64,000 nucleotides of DNA from Doryteuthis pealeii (lineage: Eukaryota; Mollusca; Cephalopoda; Myopsida; Loliginidae): the NCBI GenBank assembly GCA_023376005.1, contig CM042151.1, positions 75,920,446-75,984,445 of the forward strand, written 5' to 3'. The notes beneath the pieces are model-generated. The model was not told the DNA's origin and did not search any database. It saw only the letters and a list, made by a program, of their open reading frames with translations. Positions 31,742 through 42,557 of the stretch are shown piece after piece. Each line of letters opens with the position of its first letter. The first letter of the stretch is position 1. The position numbers and the translations under genes were made by a program.

Positions 31742-31932
31742 TCATTTGTGAGGACAATGGAAATAAATCCTTTCCACAAGTTTATTTTCTGCATTATTTA
31801 TAATTTTTGGAAGTGTTGACATCATCTTCAAAGTAATATACACAACATTTAGGCTGATGTGCCCTCTGGCCTTCTTCAGGTGTTTCTTGTCAAACTTGGG
31901 AACCTTCATGTTGCAATCGAGAGCCTTCACGG
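31742..31932 (-). mobile_element. Penelope-associated element P, copy 2 (partial)
   Basis: On the minus strand: CTCGATTGCAACATGAAGG, AAGTTTGACAAGAAACACC and TGAAGAAGGCCAGAGGGCAC, then CATCAGCCTAAATG, as in the copy at 61910-61980. Carries two 21-bp units. Confidence 0.7.
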
Positions 31933-31935
31933 AAC

Positions 31936-32178
31936 TTTAACTCTTAATGCCTCTCTATAATGCCTCATTCCACCTGGCTGGAAGTCCCATTCATTTTCCT
32001 AATCTATCCCAAATGATAGCCTTTGTTTAAATGTAATATTAAACATATTTAGAAGTTTTTAATTTAAGGGAAATAACAGGTAACTTTAAATAAAAAGGCT
32101 ATTTTTAGCCATTTTTTGTTAAATCCTTAAAAGAATGGGCTCTGGACTTAGATTTTCAACAGGATGTTAAGAGTTAAA
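31936..32178 (-). mobile_element. Short DNA element, family Z, copy 2
   Basis: Reverse complement of 18575-18818 with both ends (ACTCTTAA inverted) preserved. It sits end to end with the P copy on its left. Confidence 0.7.
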
Positions 32179-32420
32179 CCAAATTATGAGAAAGTAATAA
32201 TTAAAAAGCTTTTAGTTTTTATTTAAATTTTGAGTAAAAATGGGAAAAAAATGTTATGCCATCAGTAATGAATATTAGGTGTGTGAAAAACTTCCCAGCA
32301 CTTTCTCTTTTGAAAACTAAAGATAAAACAAATTTGGGTACACATCTAGGGCAGTGAAAATAATATAAATATAATTATAAATATATAATATTATAAAATA
32401 TAATATAGATATTATACATA

Positions 32421-32570
32421 CTAGCAAGACCTGTGGATATACTACAGTATGATAATCTAATTATTACAACACCCTCTGGTTAAAAATGAGACTGTCCAAA
32501 TCATCCAAGATGAAATGCAAAAATGTAATTCATAATTATTTGGTGTTGCTTATCCACCAAGTTTTTTTAT
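32421..32570. mobile_element. Helitron family 2 end (-) joined to repeat W fragment (+)
   Basis: CTAGCAAGACCTGTGGATAT at 32421 is the inverted form of the terminus at 29440-29503. From 32465 a W fragment follows (ACACCCTCTGGTTAAAAATG). Confidence 0.5.
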
Positions 32571-33004
32571 TTCTTATGGGTTTTGTCACCTCGGCTAAGT
32601 AATGGACCATTCCATTTTTATTATAAAGAAAGGGAAGAAAAAGGACATGCAACACAGAAAAATATAAAAGAAAGAAAGAGAGTAGGAGAAAGATAGAGAG
32701 AGGGGTGAGTGCATGGAAGCAAACAATGCTATTCTGTTTCAACTGAACATAAAGATTGAATTTTTAAAATATTTTTAATAATAAAATACTGAAGACATTT
32801 GCACACATGTAATATTTTCTTGAGAAACCTGGAAATGTTTCACTGTGAAATATGCTAAAACAATACTTAACTATAAAAGAAAAGAGAAAGAAAAAAAGAA
32901 GTGTTTTCAAAAATAATTTTGAACTGTATATCTAATGATACTGCACTAACATGCATATTTCACCTTTTCAAAGAAACTAATTTTAACCACATCAGTGATT
33001 TTTT
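32571..33004. other. No gene recognised
   Basis: AT-rich with purine runs near 32680-32700 and 32877-32900. Confidence 0.5.
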
Positions 33005-33610
33005 TTTTTGGTTGGTTGGTTTTTTGTGGCATGTCAACCCTTGTTGGGTTATTTTATGCCAAAGAGTATTGTTTTACTCACTCTTGATGATATTCAAATT
33101 TATTTTTCAAACTCAATTTTTTTAAACACTTTTTCTAACTCATTTTTTTCTATTTAACCTATAGATGGGACCCTAACAGACACTACCCCTCTAGGTAAGG
33201 GTGGACCCGAAAGTAATGATAATGAAGGATATTGCACACTCCCCAGAGCTCCAAAATTGAAACTTCACCATTAGATGCTGTTTAATGTCATATCCAGCAC
33301 AATAAGACCCTCAGCCACTGCCTTCTCGCACATATATGATAAAAAGGGTTGGGAGTTTGCTAGGGTAATAGCGTTGCGTCAATCATAGGGCTTGATGTGA
33401 CTAGCCGATTGATCAGCGGAGGCCTCTCTGACCACCCATCTAGCCTAAGAAAGGCCAAAGTGAAATGTTGCTTATCATGGAGTGCATTGCAGTTTCCACC
33501 CACAGCCAACAGGTGGCCTTATTGGGGGAGGGATTTTACACCTCTGCCGAAGTGCAGTAGGCATATTCTACACCTCAGCCAACGAAGCGGAAATTGTTTT
33601 TATCACTATA
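33005..33610 (+). repeat. Dispersed repeat R1, copy 5 (long)
   Basis: Has the head GGCATGTCAACCCTTGTTGG, the core ATAGATGGGACCCTAACAGA, and the 3' part GGCCTCTCTGACCACC, CCAACAGGTGGCC, GGGGGAGGGATTT and CTCAGCCAACGAAG. This and the copy at 60435 define the full approximately 550-600 bp length. Confidence 0.8.
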
Positions 33611-33626
33611 TATCTTATAATATCTT

Positions 33627-33697
33627 GGGCACCTCATGTGGTGTAATGATTAGCAAACTAGATCATTGTTAGTGAGTTTGATTCTCACTGGGCGCCC
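33627..33697 (+). mobile_element. tRNA-like SINE head
   Basis: A 71-nt tRNA-shaped segment: GGGCACC acceptor strand pairing with GGGCGCC, A box GTGTAATGATTAGCA, and a perfect T arm GTGAG-TTTGATT-CTCAC. The anticodon arm does not fold well, so it is not called as a functional tRNA gene. A body follows to about 33780. Confidence 0.6.
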
Positions 33698-33818
33698 CAT
33701 AATCTGGCCTCGTGTTTTACTACATTAGACTTTGAAGTTCCAGGGTCTGTAACTGCAAGACAGTGGAATTTTTCTTTTTCTCAACTTTAGCAGTCTAAGT
33801 AAACAGATTGTAGTCAGA

Positions 33819-33819
<1 letters not shown>

Positions 33820-33850
<31 letters not shown>
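33820..33850. repeat. (ATT)n microsatellite
   Basis: About ten ATT units. Confidence 0.95.
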
Positions 33851-33851
<1 letters not shown>

Positions 33852-33908
33852 CAACAATGATAAAATTTAAAGAAACAACATTTATAGACATATAAGCATT
33901 CAAAAGTC

Positions 33909-34140
33909 GGACCATATTACCTTTAGACACCCTTTTTTGATCTCAATTAAGAAAGGACATGTTTTTCATTTACACCGTCAATATCCGGTTGTTTGTTAGG
34001 GGTTAGGGTTAGGGGTTAGTTTTATAATTTTTTTAAAATCTAAAAATCGTCTGTTAAAACAACCGGATATTGACGGTGTAAATTAAAAACATGTCCTTTC
34101 TTAATCGAGATCAAAAAGGGGTGCCTAAATGTCATAGGGC
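33909..34140. mobile_element. Palindromic MITE, family B, with telomere-like core (copy 1)
   Basis: About 85-bp arms, nearly perfect: ACACCGTCAATATCCGGTTG on the left and its exact reverse complement on the right, with GAAAGGACATGTTTTT further out. The core is GTTAGGGGTTAGGGTTAGGG followed by GTTAG. Terminal sequence close to GGACCATATGACCT. Copies at 38505 and 38898. Confidence 0.9.
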
Positions 34141-34281
34141 CCCAAAAGTCTCCCAAAATTTTTCAAGTTCTTACATGTATTGTTTTAATTTTTTTCCAAA
34201 TTTTTATTTTGAGCTGAAGAAAAACAAAAGGAGACTGAAGCAATTCTAATTTTAAATTAAACAAATACAGATCACGTATTT

Positions 34282-34385
34282 TTACACCTGAATATCTGGC
34301 CTCAGGTGATTCATTAGATCCGAATTATATGTAAACGCAGTTCCGCAAAGTTCATTCGGAAAAAGTTTCTCTCGAGAATGTTTTT
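34282..34385 (-). pseudogene. Out-of-frame last finger of znf-3
   Basis: The main znf-3 frame loses homology after HMRKN. Reading from the run of six A (minus strand, 34381-34386) in another frame gives KHSREKLFPNELCGTAFTYN followed by SDLMNHLRPD and a stop at 34282-34284. This is a further decayed finger lacking its first Cys. An indel in the A-run (four or seven A would keep frame) caused the shift. Confidence 0.75.
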
Positions 34386-35999
34386 TCTCATATGAATCTT
34401 TAGGTCATAATTGCGTGTAAATGCTGATCCACAAACCTCACAAAGAAATGGTTTTTCTCCAGTGTGTCTCCTCATGTGAACTTTCAGATCAGACTGGTCT
34501 ATAAATGCAGATCCACAAATTTCACATTTGAAGGGTTTTTCCCCTGTGTGTGTCCTCATGTGTATCTTTAATCTAGAGCTTTGTGTAAATGCAGCAACAC
34601 AAATATCACATTTAAAGGGCTTTTCACCTGTGTGAGTCCTCATATGGAGCTTAAGACCTGAGCTGCAGGTAAATGCAGATCCACACTCCTTACAGGAAAA
34701 TGGCTTCTCTCCTCTATGTCTTCTCATGTGTACATTGAGATGAGAATTAGATGTAAATGCTGCCCTACAAACCTCACAAGAAAATGGTTTCTCACCTGTA
34801 TGCTTTCGTGTATGAACTTTGAGATGGGAACTGGATTTGAACGCTGCCCCACAAATGTCACAAGGAAATGGTTTCTCACCAGTGTGAGTCCTCATATGAA
34901 CTTTCAAGTTTGAAATTTGTCTAAAGGTTGATTCACAAATTTTGCATTTGAAAGGTTTCTCACCAGTGTGAGTTCTCATATGAAGTTTAACATTTGAACT
35001 GCATGTAAAGGATGCACCACAAACAGAGCAAGAAAATGCTTTTTCTCCTGTGTGTGTCCTCATATGAAATTTAAGATGAGAATTACGTGTAAATGCAGCA
35101 CCACAAAGTTCGCATGGAAAGGGTTTTTCACCCGTGTGTATTCTCATATGATACTTCAAATGAGAAGGTTTAGTAAATGCAGATTCACACAACTTACAAG
35201 GAAATGGTTTCTCTCCAGTGTGTGTTCTAATATGATTTTTCAAATGTGACAGTTGTGTAAATGTGGATCCACAAATTTCGCAAGGAAATAATTTCTCTCC
35301 AGCATGTGTTTTGACATGATCAATCAAAATTTGTCTGCTCGAGAAAGCTGTTCCACACACCTCGCATGGAAAGGTATCTTCTCCAGAGTGGCTTCTTACA
35401 TGTATTCTCAGTTTTGTGCTACAGGTAAAGGAGGATTTACAAATTTCGCATGTAAAAGGCTTCTTGATTGTTTTTATCCGGATTTTTAATCTAGATTTGC
35501 AAATAAATGCAGAAATCATTTTTGGCTTTGCGTCCGCATGAGTTTGCATATGAACTTTCAGGTTCGGAATGCTGGTCAATAATGTCTTGCAAATATCACA
35601 AGAAAATGTTTTTTCCTTTCCGTGCGTTTTCAGGTGATTTTTAAGGTCAGAAATGCAGTTGAACGTAGAGCTGCAGATATCACATGAAAATGATTTTTCT
35701 TTTGTGTGTATTTTCATGTGTACTTTTAATTTCGAATCGCAGGGAAATTCTTGGTTGCAGATGCTGCAAGAAAGCTTCTTTACGTGCAGGTGCTTTTTTT
35801 CATGGGCTGCAAGCTCCGAATGGCAGGTAAACACAGATGTACAAATATCACAGGTAAACGGTTCATTATCAGCATCATGTTTCTGATGCTGTCTTTTCAT
35901 ATTAACCGATGCAATCAGTGTTGTGGAAAAGATTTGTCTTGCATATGTGATTTGATGTGTTCTTTCATGCATAGTGGATCTGAGAATTCTGCTCCACAA
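34314..35999 (-). CDS. Large C2H2 zinc-finger protein, ends disrupted (znf-3)
   Basis: An open frame of 561 codons with 18 finger units in tandem from about residue 48: 16 have all four zinc ligands; unit 5 (KMISAFICKSRLKIRIKTI) has lost most of them; the last (HMRKN) has lost its final His. The first five linkers are irregular and the rest are HTGEKPF-type, so the N-terminal half looks older. There is no KRAB, BTB, ZAD or SET domain. Presumed nuclear DNA-binding protein. Residues 1-33 are probably not genuine: the start at 35999 lies inside an upstream finger read in the wrong frame. A Met at about residue 34 is a safer start for this frame. The true gene start is likely the ATG at 36025 in another frame. 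Either a frame-disrupted gene or two assembly indels; plus-strand ORFs here are shadows. Confidence 0.85.
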   Translation of the reverse strand: MWSRILRSTMHERTHQITYARQIFSTTLIASVNMKRQHQKHDADNEPFTCDICTSVFTCHSELAAHEKKHLHVKKLSCSICNQEFPCDSKLKVHMKIHTKEKSFSCDICSSTFNCISDLKNHLKTHGKEKTFSCDICKTLLTSIPNLKVHMQTHADAKPKMISAFICKSRLKIRIKTIKKPFTCEICKSSFTCSTKLRIHVRSHSGEDTFPCEVCGTAFSSRQILIDHVKTHAGEKLFPCEICGSTFTQLSHLKNHIRTHTGEKPFPCKLCESAFTKPSHLKYHMRIHTGEKPFPCELCGAAFTRNSHLKFHMRTHTGEKAFSCSVCGASFTCSSNVKLHMRTHTGEKPFKCKICESTFRQISNLKVHMRTHTGEKPFPCDICGAAFKSSSHLKVHTRKHTGEKPFSCEVCRAAFTSNSHLNVHMRRHRGEKPFSCKECGSAFTCSSGLKLHMRTHTGEKPFKCDICVAAFTQSSRLKIHMRTHTGEKPFKCEICGSAFIDQSDLKVHMRRHTGEKPFLCEVCGSAFTRNYDLKIHMRKNILERNFFRMNFAELRLHIIRI

Positions 36000-36025
36000 C
36001 TATTGCATTCAAATATTTTTTCCAT
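35930..36025 (-). pseudogene. Out-of-frame first finger of znf-3
   Basis: From the ATG at 36025 (minus) the sequence reads MEKIFECNSCGAEFSDPLCM followed by KEHIKSHMQDKSFPQH and a stop. This is a complete C2H2 finger, with spacing matching the family, that runs into a stop before the main open frame. A second, decayed finger spans the junction (the IASVNMKRQHQKH part survives in the main frame). Confidence 0.75.
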
Positions 36026-36153
36026 TTTCGTCTGTATACAATTATTTCTCAGCTGATATTCATTGAGAAAATTTTTTAGTGAAAACTTTTTAAATCAGTG
36101 TTGAACAATTCATACCATTTCTTTTATTCCATTGTCTTCGTTATGTAAAAATC

Positions 36154-36167
36154 CTGTAAAATAAAGG
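36154..36167 (-). other. Splice acceptor of znf-3 terminal exon
   Basis: On the minus strand CCTTTATTTTACAG followed by GATTTTTACATAACG, 128 bp upstream of the ATG at 36025. Same exon plan as znf-1 and znf-2. Confidence 0.55.
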
Positions 36168-36334
36168 AGAGAATCACTAAGAAAAAGTTCATTTTGTAAT
36201 AATAATAATATCAATACTACTACTTCTACAAGTACTTAACTTTATCTGACTTCCTTAAATCTAGAAAACCCAGTATTTTTTAAACTAATTTTAAATTTAG
36301 TGTACTGGCAAATCACGTACCCTGATACGGGTTT

Positions 36335-36515
36335 ATAATATGTTGACTGCCTCCTCTGCAGAAGGGTACCCCCCAGGAATATCCTGGATATAACACCAAT
36401 TTCTAAGTCTCCAGTTCAGGAGCTAGGGGAGTATGGATCACCCCTTCATAGCCATTACTCTTGGGTCCACTCAGACTCAGAGTGCTAGTACATGTTAGGG
36501 TCTTGTCGGTGGTTC
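36335..36515 (-). repeat. Dispersed repeat R1, copy 6
   Basis: Reverse complement of the R1 core (TGTTAGGGTC...), with internal deletion of the middle segment as in copy 1 at 3085. Confidence 0.7.
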
Positions 36516-36829
36516 AAATAGATCTGTTAGTGAGCCTTGTTGATAGTTTAATTAAAACTAAAATGCTTTAGCGTCAGTTTTCTAATGTCAATTTTGACAT
36601 GTTTTCTTGTTTTTTCAAAAATGTTATACTTATTCATATCTAGATTTAAACAAACTGAAAGTAAATGGAGAGTAACTTCAGGTCAAAGGGAGACAAATTT
36701 ATGCTTGACATACCTTTAGCATGTGGTTGAGGATACTTGCTTTTTACGAAATAAACCAAACCTGTCAAACAGTTCGAGATACAGCTGTTAATTTTCTTTA
36801 TTTAATTTTCATCCTACATATATATATTT

Positions 36830-37025
36830 ACCAACCCCTTAGACTGGTTGCCAAACAAATGTTAAAGACCCCAGGCTTCCTTACTATTTACCTATAGCTG
36901 GAGGGAGGATGATTTGATTCATACGTTTACCAAGAGTATTAGCAGAATGTGTAATACAGTCTTGTCGAGGAATTGAACTCAGTCCACTGCTTTCATTTTA
37001 TACGACAATAAACATTACACAACAA
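36830..37025 (-). mobile_element. tRNA-headed SINE, family 3, copy 2
   Basis: On the minus strand TTGTGTAATGTTTATTGTCG (A-box-like) and GAGTTCAATTCCTCGAC (B-box-like), then GACAAGACTG, CTAATACTCTTGG and CCCTCCAGCTATAGG, aligning with 27330-27600. Confidence 0.7.
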
Positions 37026-37210
37026 GTGCATCCTTCATATCATACATAGTATTCTATACAACTATTTTAAGAATTTTATGTGCAAAATTTTTACCTGAAT
37101 CAGTTAAATAGAATTAAGTTCAATAGTTTTTTCCTTTTAATCCTAAATACTATACATTGTATCCATACAGGTATTTTGATAATTTTCAAACATATATATT
37201 TGTCCCACAG

Positions 37211-37618
37211 ATGTGACTCTCGACATACTACTACTTGAATCTCATCAAAGAAAAATTAATAAATAGATGAAAACATCTCTTCTTGCTATTGTTGTGACTC
37301 TCGACATACTACTACTTGAATCTCATCAAAGAAAAATTAATAAATAGATGAAAACATCTCTTCTTGCTATTGTTGTGACTCTCGACATACTACTACTTGA
37401 ATCTCATCAAAGAAAATTAATAAATAGATGAAAACATCTCTTCTTGCTATTGTTGTGACTCTCGACATACTACTACTTGAATCTCATCAAAGAAAAATTA
37501 ATAAATAGATGAAAACATCTCTTCTTGCTATTGTTGTGACTCTCGACATACTACTACTTGAATCTCATCAAAGAAAAATTAATAAATAGATGAAAACATC
37601 TCTTCTTGCTATTGTTGT
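37211..37618. repeat. 81-bp minisatellite, five copies
   Basis: Unit starts TGTGACTCTCGACATACTAC and ends CTTCTTGCTATTGT. Successive starts are 81, 81, 80 and 81 bp apart; the third unit lacks one A, and otherwise the five copies are identical. Confidence 0.98.
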
Positions 37619-37879
37619 TCGAGTCGACTGAACAAGAAATTGTTTCATTTTTGTTTGTAATGATGGGCTCTAAGAGTTTTTTTTTTCTTAAATCATCAGA
37701 AACAAATTAAAAAAGAAAAGAAAGATTTTTCATCTGATTTTAGGAATTATCACCCATTCCTCAATATCTATACACGAACAGTCAAATTACTACAATGTTA
37801 CAAGCCCTAAGACGAAGATACAGTGTAACAGTAAATATGGTAATTTGTTAAATCCATTAACGGGTCTCTATTATTAAGA

Positions 37880-38095
37880 ATTCTGAGGTAGGGGTTATTG
37901 TCCTTGTCTGTGAGCCTCTGTATCGAACCAACCAATCACAAGCCAGCATACTTTGGCGGCAAATTCTTTCACTCTCTTTCTGATTGACCAGCACCGGAGT
38001 CAGACGTCAAAATAGAACGTCTATCATATCCAACGAACTATCAGATGGCCGTAGCTAAGGGACTTCGATAACCAACCCTACCTCAGGATTTCAGT
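37880..38095. mobile_element. Short MITE without telomere-like core
   Basis: The left end TTCTGAGGTAGGGGTTATTG and right end GATAACCAACCCTACCTCAG are inverted. The approximately 170 bp between them includes CCAATCACAAGCC and TCTGATTGACCAG, also partly inverted. One copy in the window. Confidence 0.5.
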
Positions 38096-38504
38096 TAAGT
38101 GGACAAATTGTAAACATTTGTGCAGATAAACCAAAAAGTCTGCAAACCTATTGTTTTATGTCTGTAATACATGTCTTTTGTTCAAATTCTAGTAGTTTGG
38201 TTATTCTTTAACTCTTACTTAACCTGTCGGCCACACTCGTGGTTATCTTCATATTTTGCAAACTTTGAGAACAGTCTCATATCAGTAATTTTATACTATA
38301 AACATTTTGTTGTCCCTGATTCCTGTCCTTATTTACGCGATGTTTTTCCTTGAAGATAACAGGTGTAAAACAGGCACAGCTTAGATATTTAGCGAGCGCT
38401 ATTTCTTGATTGAATTTTTATATTATATTTTTACAAAACACAAACTCAAATTTCAAAACAATTTTCATACCATGCGCTATTTCTCTTCTTTTGATATGTT
38501 TTTT

Positions 38505-38741
38505 GGACCATATGACCTTAAGGCACGTCTTTTGCGATTTTGACTCGTGGGGACAGTTTTCTCATTTACACCGTAAAAATCCAGTTGTTTGTTAGGGGTT
38601 AGGGTTAGGGGTTAGTTTTATAATAAAAAAAAAACTCTAAAAATTGTCTGTTAACAATTAACTGAATTTTGACGGTGTAAATAGAAAAAATGTCTCTACG
38701 AATCGAAATTGCAAAAGGGGTGCCTTAAGGTGATAAGGTCC
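38505..38741. mobile_element. Palindromic MITE, family B (copy 2)
   Basis: Ends GGACCATATGACCTTAAGGC and its inverted form GCCTTAAGGTGATAAGGTCC. Arms have diverged. The core GTTAGGGGTTAGGGTTAGGG followed by GTTAG is kept. Confidence 0.85.
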
Positions 38742-38897
38742 ATTTGTTTTTTATAGGGAAAATAATTCATCTTCTTACCATATTTTACAATGCCCTCCAC
38801 CCATACAAATAAAAACTCAATTTTTTTTCAATTGAATTTTTAAACAAGAAACACTTTCTTTAATAAAAAAAGTAAAAACTCGATTAACTTTTTTACC

Positions 38898-39111
38898 GGA
38901 CCATATGACCTTTAGGCACCCCTTTTTGATCTCGATTATGAAAGGACATGTTTTTCATTTTCCACCGTCAATATCCGTTGTTTTAACAGACGAATTTTAG
39001 ATTTTTTAAAAATTATAAAACTAACCCCTAACAAACAACCAGATATTGACGGTGTAAATAAAAAACATGTCCTTTCTTAATCGAGATAAAAAAGGGGTGC
39101 CTAAAGGTACC
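38898..39111. mobile_element. Palindromic MITE, family B (copy 3)
   Basis: Ends GGACCATATGACCTTTAGGC. The core is in the opposite orientation to copies 1 and 2 and reduced to AAACTAACCCCTAACAAAC. Lies 156 bp from copy 2. Confidence 0.85.
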
Positions 39112-39954
39112 TTTTACCTTTTACAATTTTCATACAGTGCTATGTTTACAATGTACTTTAAACATTGCTGTGAAAAAAAATATTGAGGTGGGCCCTCTAC
39201 TCCCATTGATGGCGTCGGTTGGAGTTTTGGTCCAGTATGAAATACCGAATGCGAGATCTGCGCTTGACAGGAATTTTATATCTTGCTACCGGATGTGAGC
39301 AGGTCTGCCTTTCGTATAAATAAACGTCAAATGACAGAGATTCCAACTTCGTTTTTCGCGTCGTACTGATTGTTTGTTACCTGACCAATCTACTTGAGAT
39401 CAATCCTAAAGAATCTTGATTCTTTGTTAACCTCGAATCTTTGTTAGTCTTGAATTTGTTAACCTTGGATAGTTAATCGACCCTTGATTGAGGCAGAGGG
39501 TCGCAAAACAGGCATTGTTTCACAAGAACCGGATAACTGACCACGGACTCCATGCCCTTGTCTCTTTTTCTTTTCCTTACCTCCTCATGGTTGAAATATT
39601 TTCGACATTGCACAGCATGAAAATCGTTTTGAAATTTCAGTTTGTGTTTTGTAAAAATATATTGTAAAATTTCAACTGAAAAAAAAAATTGTCTGGGTTC
39701 TTATTTGTATTTTACATTGGAGGGTGCTTATAAAACATCTAATATGCCAATAAAAAGCGAGATATAACGCTCGGTCTAAGCTGAGCCTATTTTACACCTA
39801 TTACCGTCAAGTAAAATATAGTGTAAATAAATAAGGGTGGGAATCTGGGACAACAAAATGTTTACAAAACATCATTAACATCAATGGAATTCACAAATTA
39901 GACGATAAATGCTAGGGATACCCAATTTTGTCGTCTGCTAGGTTTTTAAAAACA

Positions 39955-40925
39955 AATTGAAATTAATTAAATCTATTATTTAAGGTCAAACTTTTGTCTA
40001 AAATGATAAGTAGTAACATAATGACCATCATTAAAAAAAGAAAAATACCATTACATATGCAGTTTATTTTTAATAGATTTAAAATTATTTGTTTTGGTCA
40101 ATTTCGACGCGATCCGCCATTAACACTTTTTTTCAAGGGTTTTAAAGCGCTTGTTTACAATTTGAATGTAACATTCGTGATTGAAAAAAAAATTACCAAA
40201 AATCAGGTAATTATCCGATTTTAATGAAATTTTCAGTATTGATTTATCAATTAATGAATTTTATAATGCATCAGTTATTTTATTTCAAAACTTTAATTTA
40301 GTATTTTTGCTATGAAAAATTAATATATAAAATTCATTTAAAATATGAAAAGTCTGATGTTAAGTTTAAAATTTTATATTTTTAGATTCTAAAAATAAAT
40401 ATCTATTTAATGCAAACTTTATTTTATTATATCAAAGTATACTTTTTGAAGAAAAATCGATTGAAAACGTACCCCCCCCCTTTTTAAGCAGAAAAAATAT
40501 CGATGTATAATTTTTTTCTTTTATAAGATAATAGCCAATTAAATAATTATCGAAATGAGTAAAAAAGAAATCTCTCAAAAATTAATTACTTATTATTTTT
40601 TTACATTTTATTTTCCGATTTTCGGTACTTATTTTCTCATAGAAAAGCCACCGTACATTTTTTTTCTCTATATTTATACTGTAATTAGAAAACTATAAGA
40701 CCAACTCGAACCAAATGTTACGCCCCAAACATAAGGGGGGGGGGTCAAAATTAAGTAACCTGAAAAAAAAAACAAAAAAACACAGAAAGTTTTGAAACAA
40801 AATACATAAACACTGAAAATTTCATTAAAATCCGATAATTCCCTGATTTTGGTAAATTATTTTCTGTAAGGGGGGGGGGAGGCTAAAGTCATTTTGTCAA
40901 AAACGCAGTTTAGCTTCATTTTGGG
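39955..40925 (+). repeat. Foldback family X, left arm
   Basis: Inverted relative to 43172-44155 over about 0.97 kb. The arm is itself palindromic: ACCAAAAATCAGGTAATTAT followed by CGATTTTAATGAAATTTTCA at about 40195-40240 pairs with 40808-40860. Long C and G runs at 40470 and 40734 break it. The ORF at 39994-40224 has no motif. Confidence 0.8.
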
Positions 40926-42496
40926 TATCCCTAAAAATGCAAATGCTATGGTTGCCACTGAACACAAAGCGTTTATTGATGCAATAATACCTATATCTCT
41001 AAGTCCAGTCGTATGTTTGTCTTTAGAAAATCTCAAATACAACTGATGATAATAATAATTGCATTTCGGACGCTAAAATTTATAATATCCAATTTTTTTT
41101 AAACTTAAATTTTTAATTTATTTGTGTTCCAGTGACTTAGGACTTCAAATTTTGCATAATTTATATTATTCTTAAAAAACGTTTGTTAAAAATTATCATT
41201 TTTCAGGAGTGCAAAATATATGTAAAAATTATTTTTATGTTTTTCTAAGTTGCAGTAAAAACAATACCGATAAAAAGTTAAGTTTATTTATTTTTATTTA
41301 TTTGTCATCTGAAGGGTATTTATTTGGATTCCCACCAGACCAAAAAGTGACACAAGGTCGGTTTAATGTGGGAGATACCTAGCGGCGGCAAAAATTGCTT
41401 AGTTCCGTCGGCATTCTCCGTTCAGGGGCGCCTCAGGCACAATGCAATAAACTCCGCATTTTACTCCTTTTAGACCAGGGAAAGGTGTTGCTTTGAGGAA
41501 GACCCCCCTTGGAACTAAGATGTTATCAAATCTCACCTACCCGGCACCAACACCAGACGATAGTTTGAGATATATAATTTCCGTGTAAGGCGGGAAAATA
41601 TGCAATTTTTTAATAAATAATTAACAATTATTGTAGTAAATATAAAGCTTCTAACAACATCATCTTAAAATTATTAATTTTGAAACTTAAGGATCGCCTT
41701 TTAAAGTTTTCTTGTAAACAACATGCACATTTTAAACTAACCCTTTTTTTTTTTTTACAGTTACACGAAGATTTTTATCTTATTTTTAGGAATAATCACA
41801 TTGAAAACAAAATTAAAAAATTGTTTTTTCTCTAGAATAGAACAAATATACTTACTTAAGAAGAGGAGTAAAAATATTGTATGATTCTGTATTTTCGTTT
41901 TTTTGTTTGTTTTTTTAAGATTGAGAAATTTGAAATGATTAACTCACAGAAACTACAAGAAAAAAATTACAAAGCAATCTAATTAAATTATTGCATTTAA
42001 GATTTTAAATTTTACTGTGTCCAAAATAAGCATATGTATGTAATTTAAACGAACTACAGGTGTTGTCATGTTCGCATCAATTGACGCTTCTTGTGTTGGT
42101 TTGCAAGTCTTAAAGGTAAAATAATAACATTCATTATACCACACGAAATTCTACAAATTTAATTTTTAAAGGTAAAGTAATCACATAACTTTTATATTAT
42201 ATCATTAAAATAGAAAATAATGAAAATTAAAACAATATGTCGGGGTGACAAGACAATCCGGACCACACTGTACTAAGTACTTCATACAAGCTCATTTTAT
42301 CGTTGTTGATTTTATTTTTTTAATTTTATTTTTAAAATATAAAACCTATTCTATACAACGGCCTTTAATGAAGTTAAATAAGACAAACTATATTTCATAA
42401 TGGTTATCTGTTAAATAACCGAACAAGAATTTATAAATTTTAATAAATTTCGTTCACTAAAAGAAAACTTCTATCACTCTCTCTCTCTCTCACTCT

Positions 42497-42557
<61 letters not shown>

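Larger units (their letters stand above)
38303..39870. mobile_element. Long-TIR element with nested family B MITEs
   Basis: The left arm at 38303-38480 (AAACATTTTGTTGTCCCTGA, AGGTGTAAAACAGGC, ACAAAACACAAACTCAAATT) is inverted at about 39600-39868. The right arm is longer by about 90 bp. The interior holds two family B palindromes and a TATAAATAAA box at about 39320 with degenerate AATCTTTGTTA repeats downstream. No transposase found, so this is a non-autonomous DNA element. Confidence 0.7.

Noticed and set aside
33627..33697. Functional tRNA gene
   Set aside because: Acceptor and T arm pair well but the anticodon arm does not fold and related heads occur at 21985 and 22128 with attached bodies; better called a SINE head.
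34716..36056. Plus-strand ORFs across the znf-3 region
   Set aside because: They are antisense shadows of the minus-strand zinc-finger array, with periodic Cys/Met patterns that mirror the 84-bp finger unit.
37211..37618. Could the regular 81-bp array be a CRISPR?
   Set aside because: Repeats are direct and contiguous with no unique spacers, in a eukaryotic context. It is a minisatellite.
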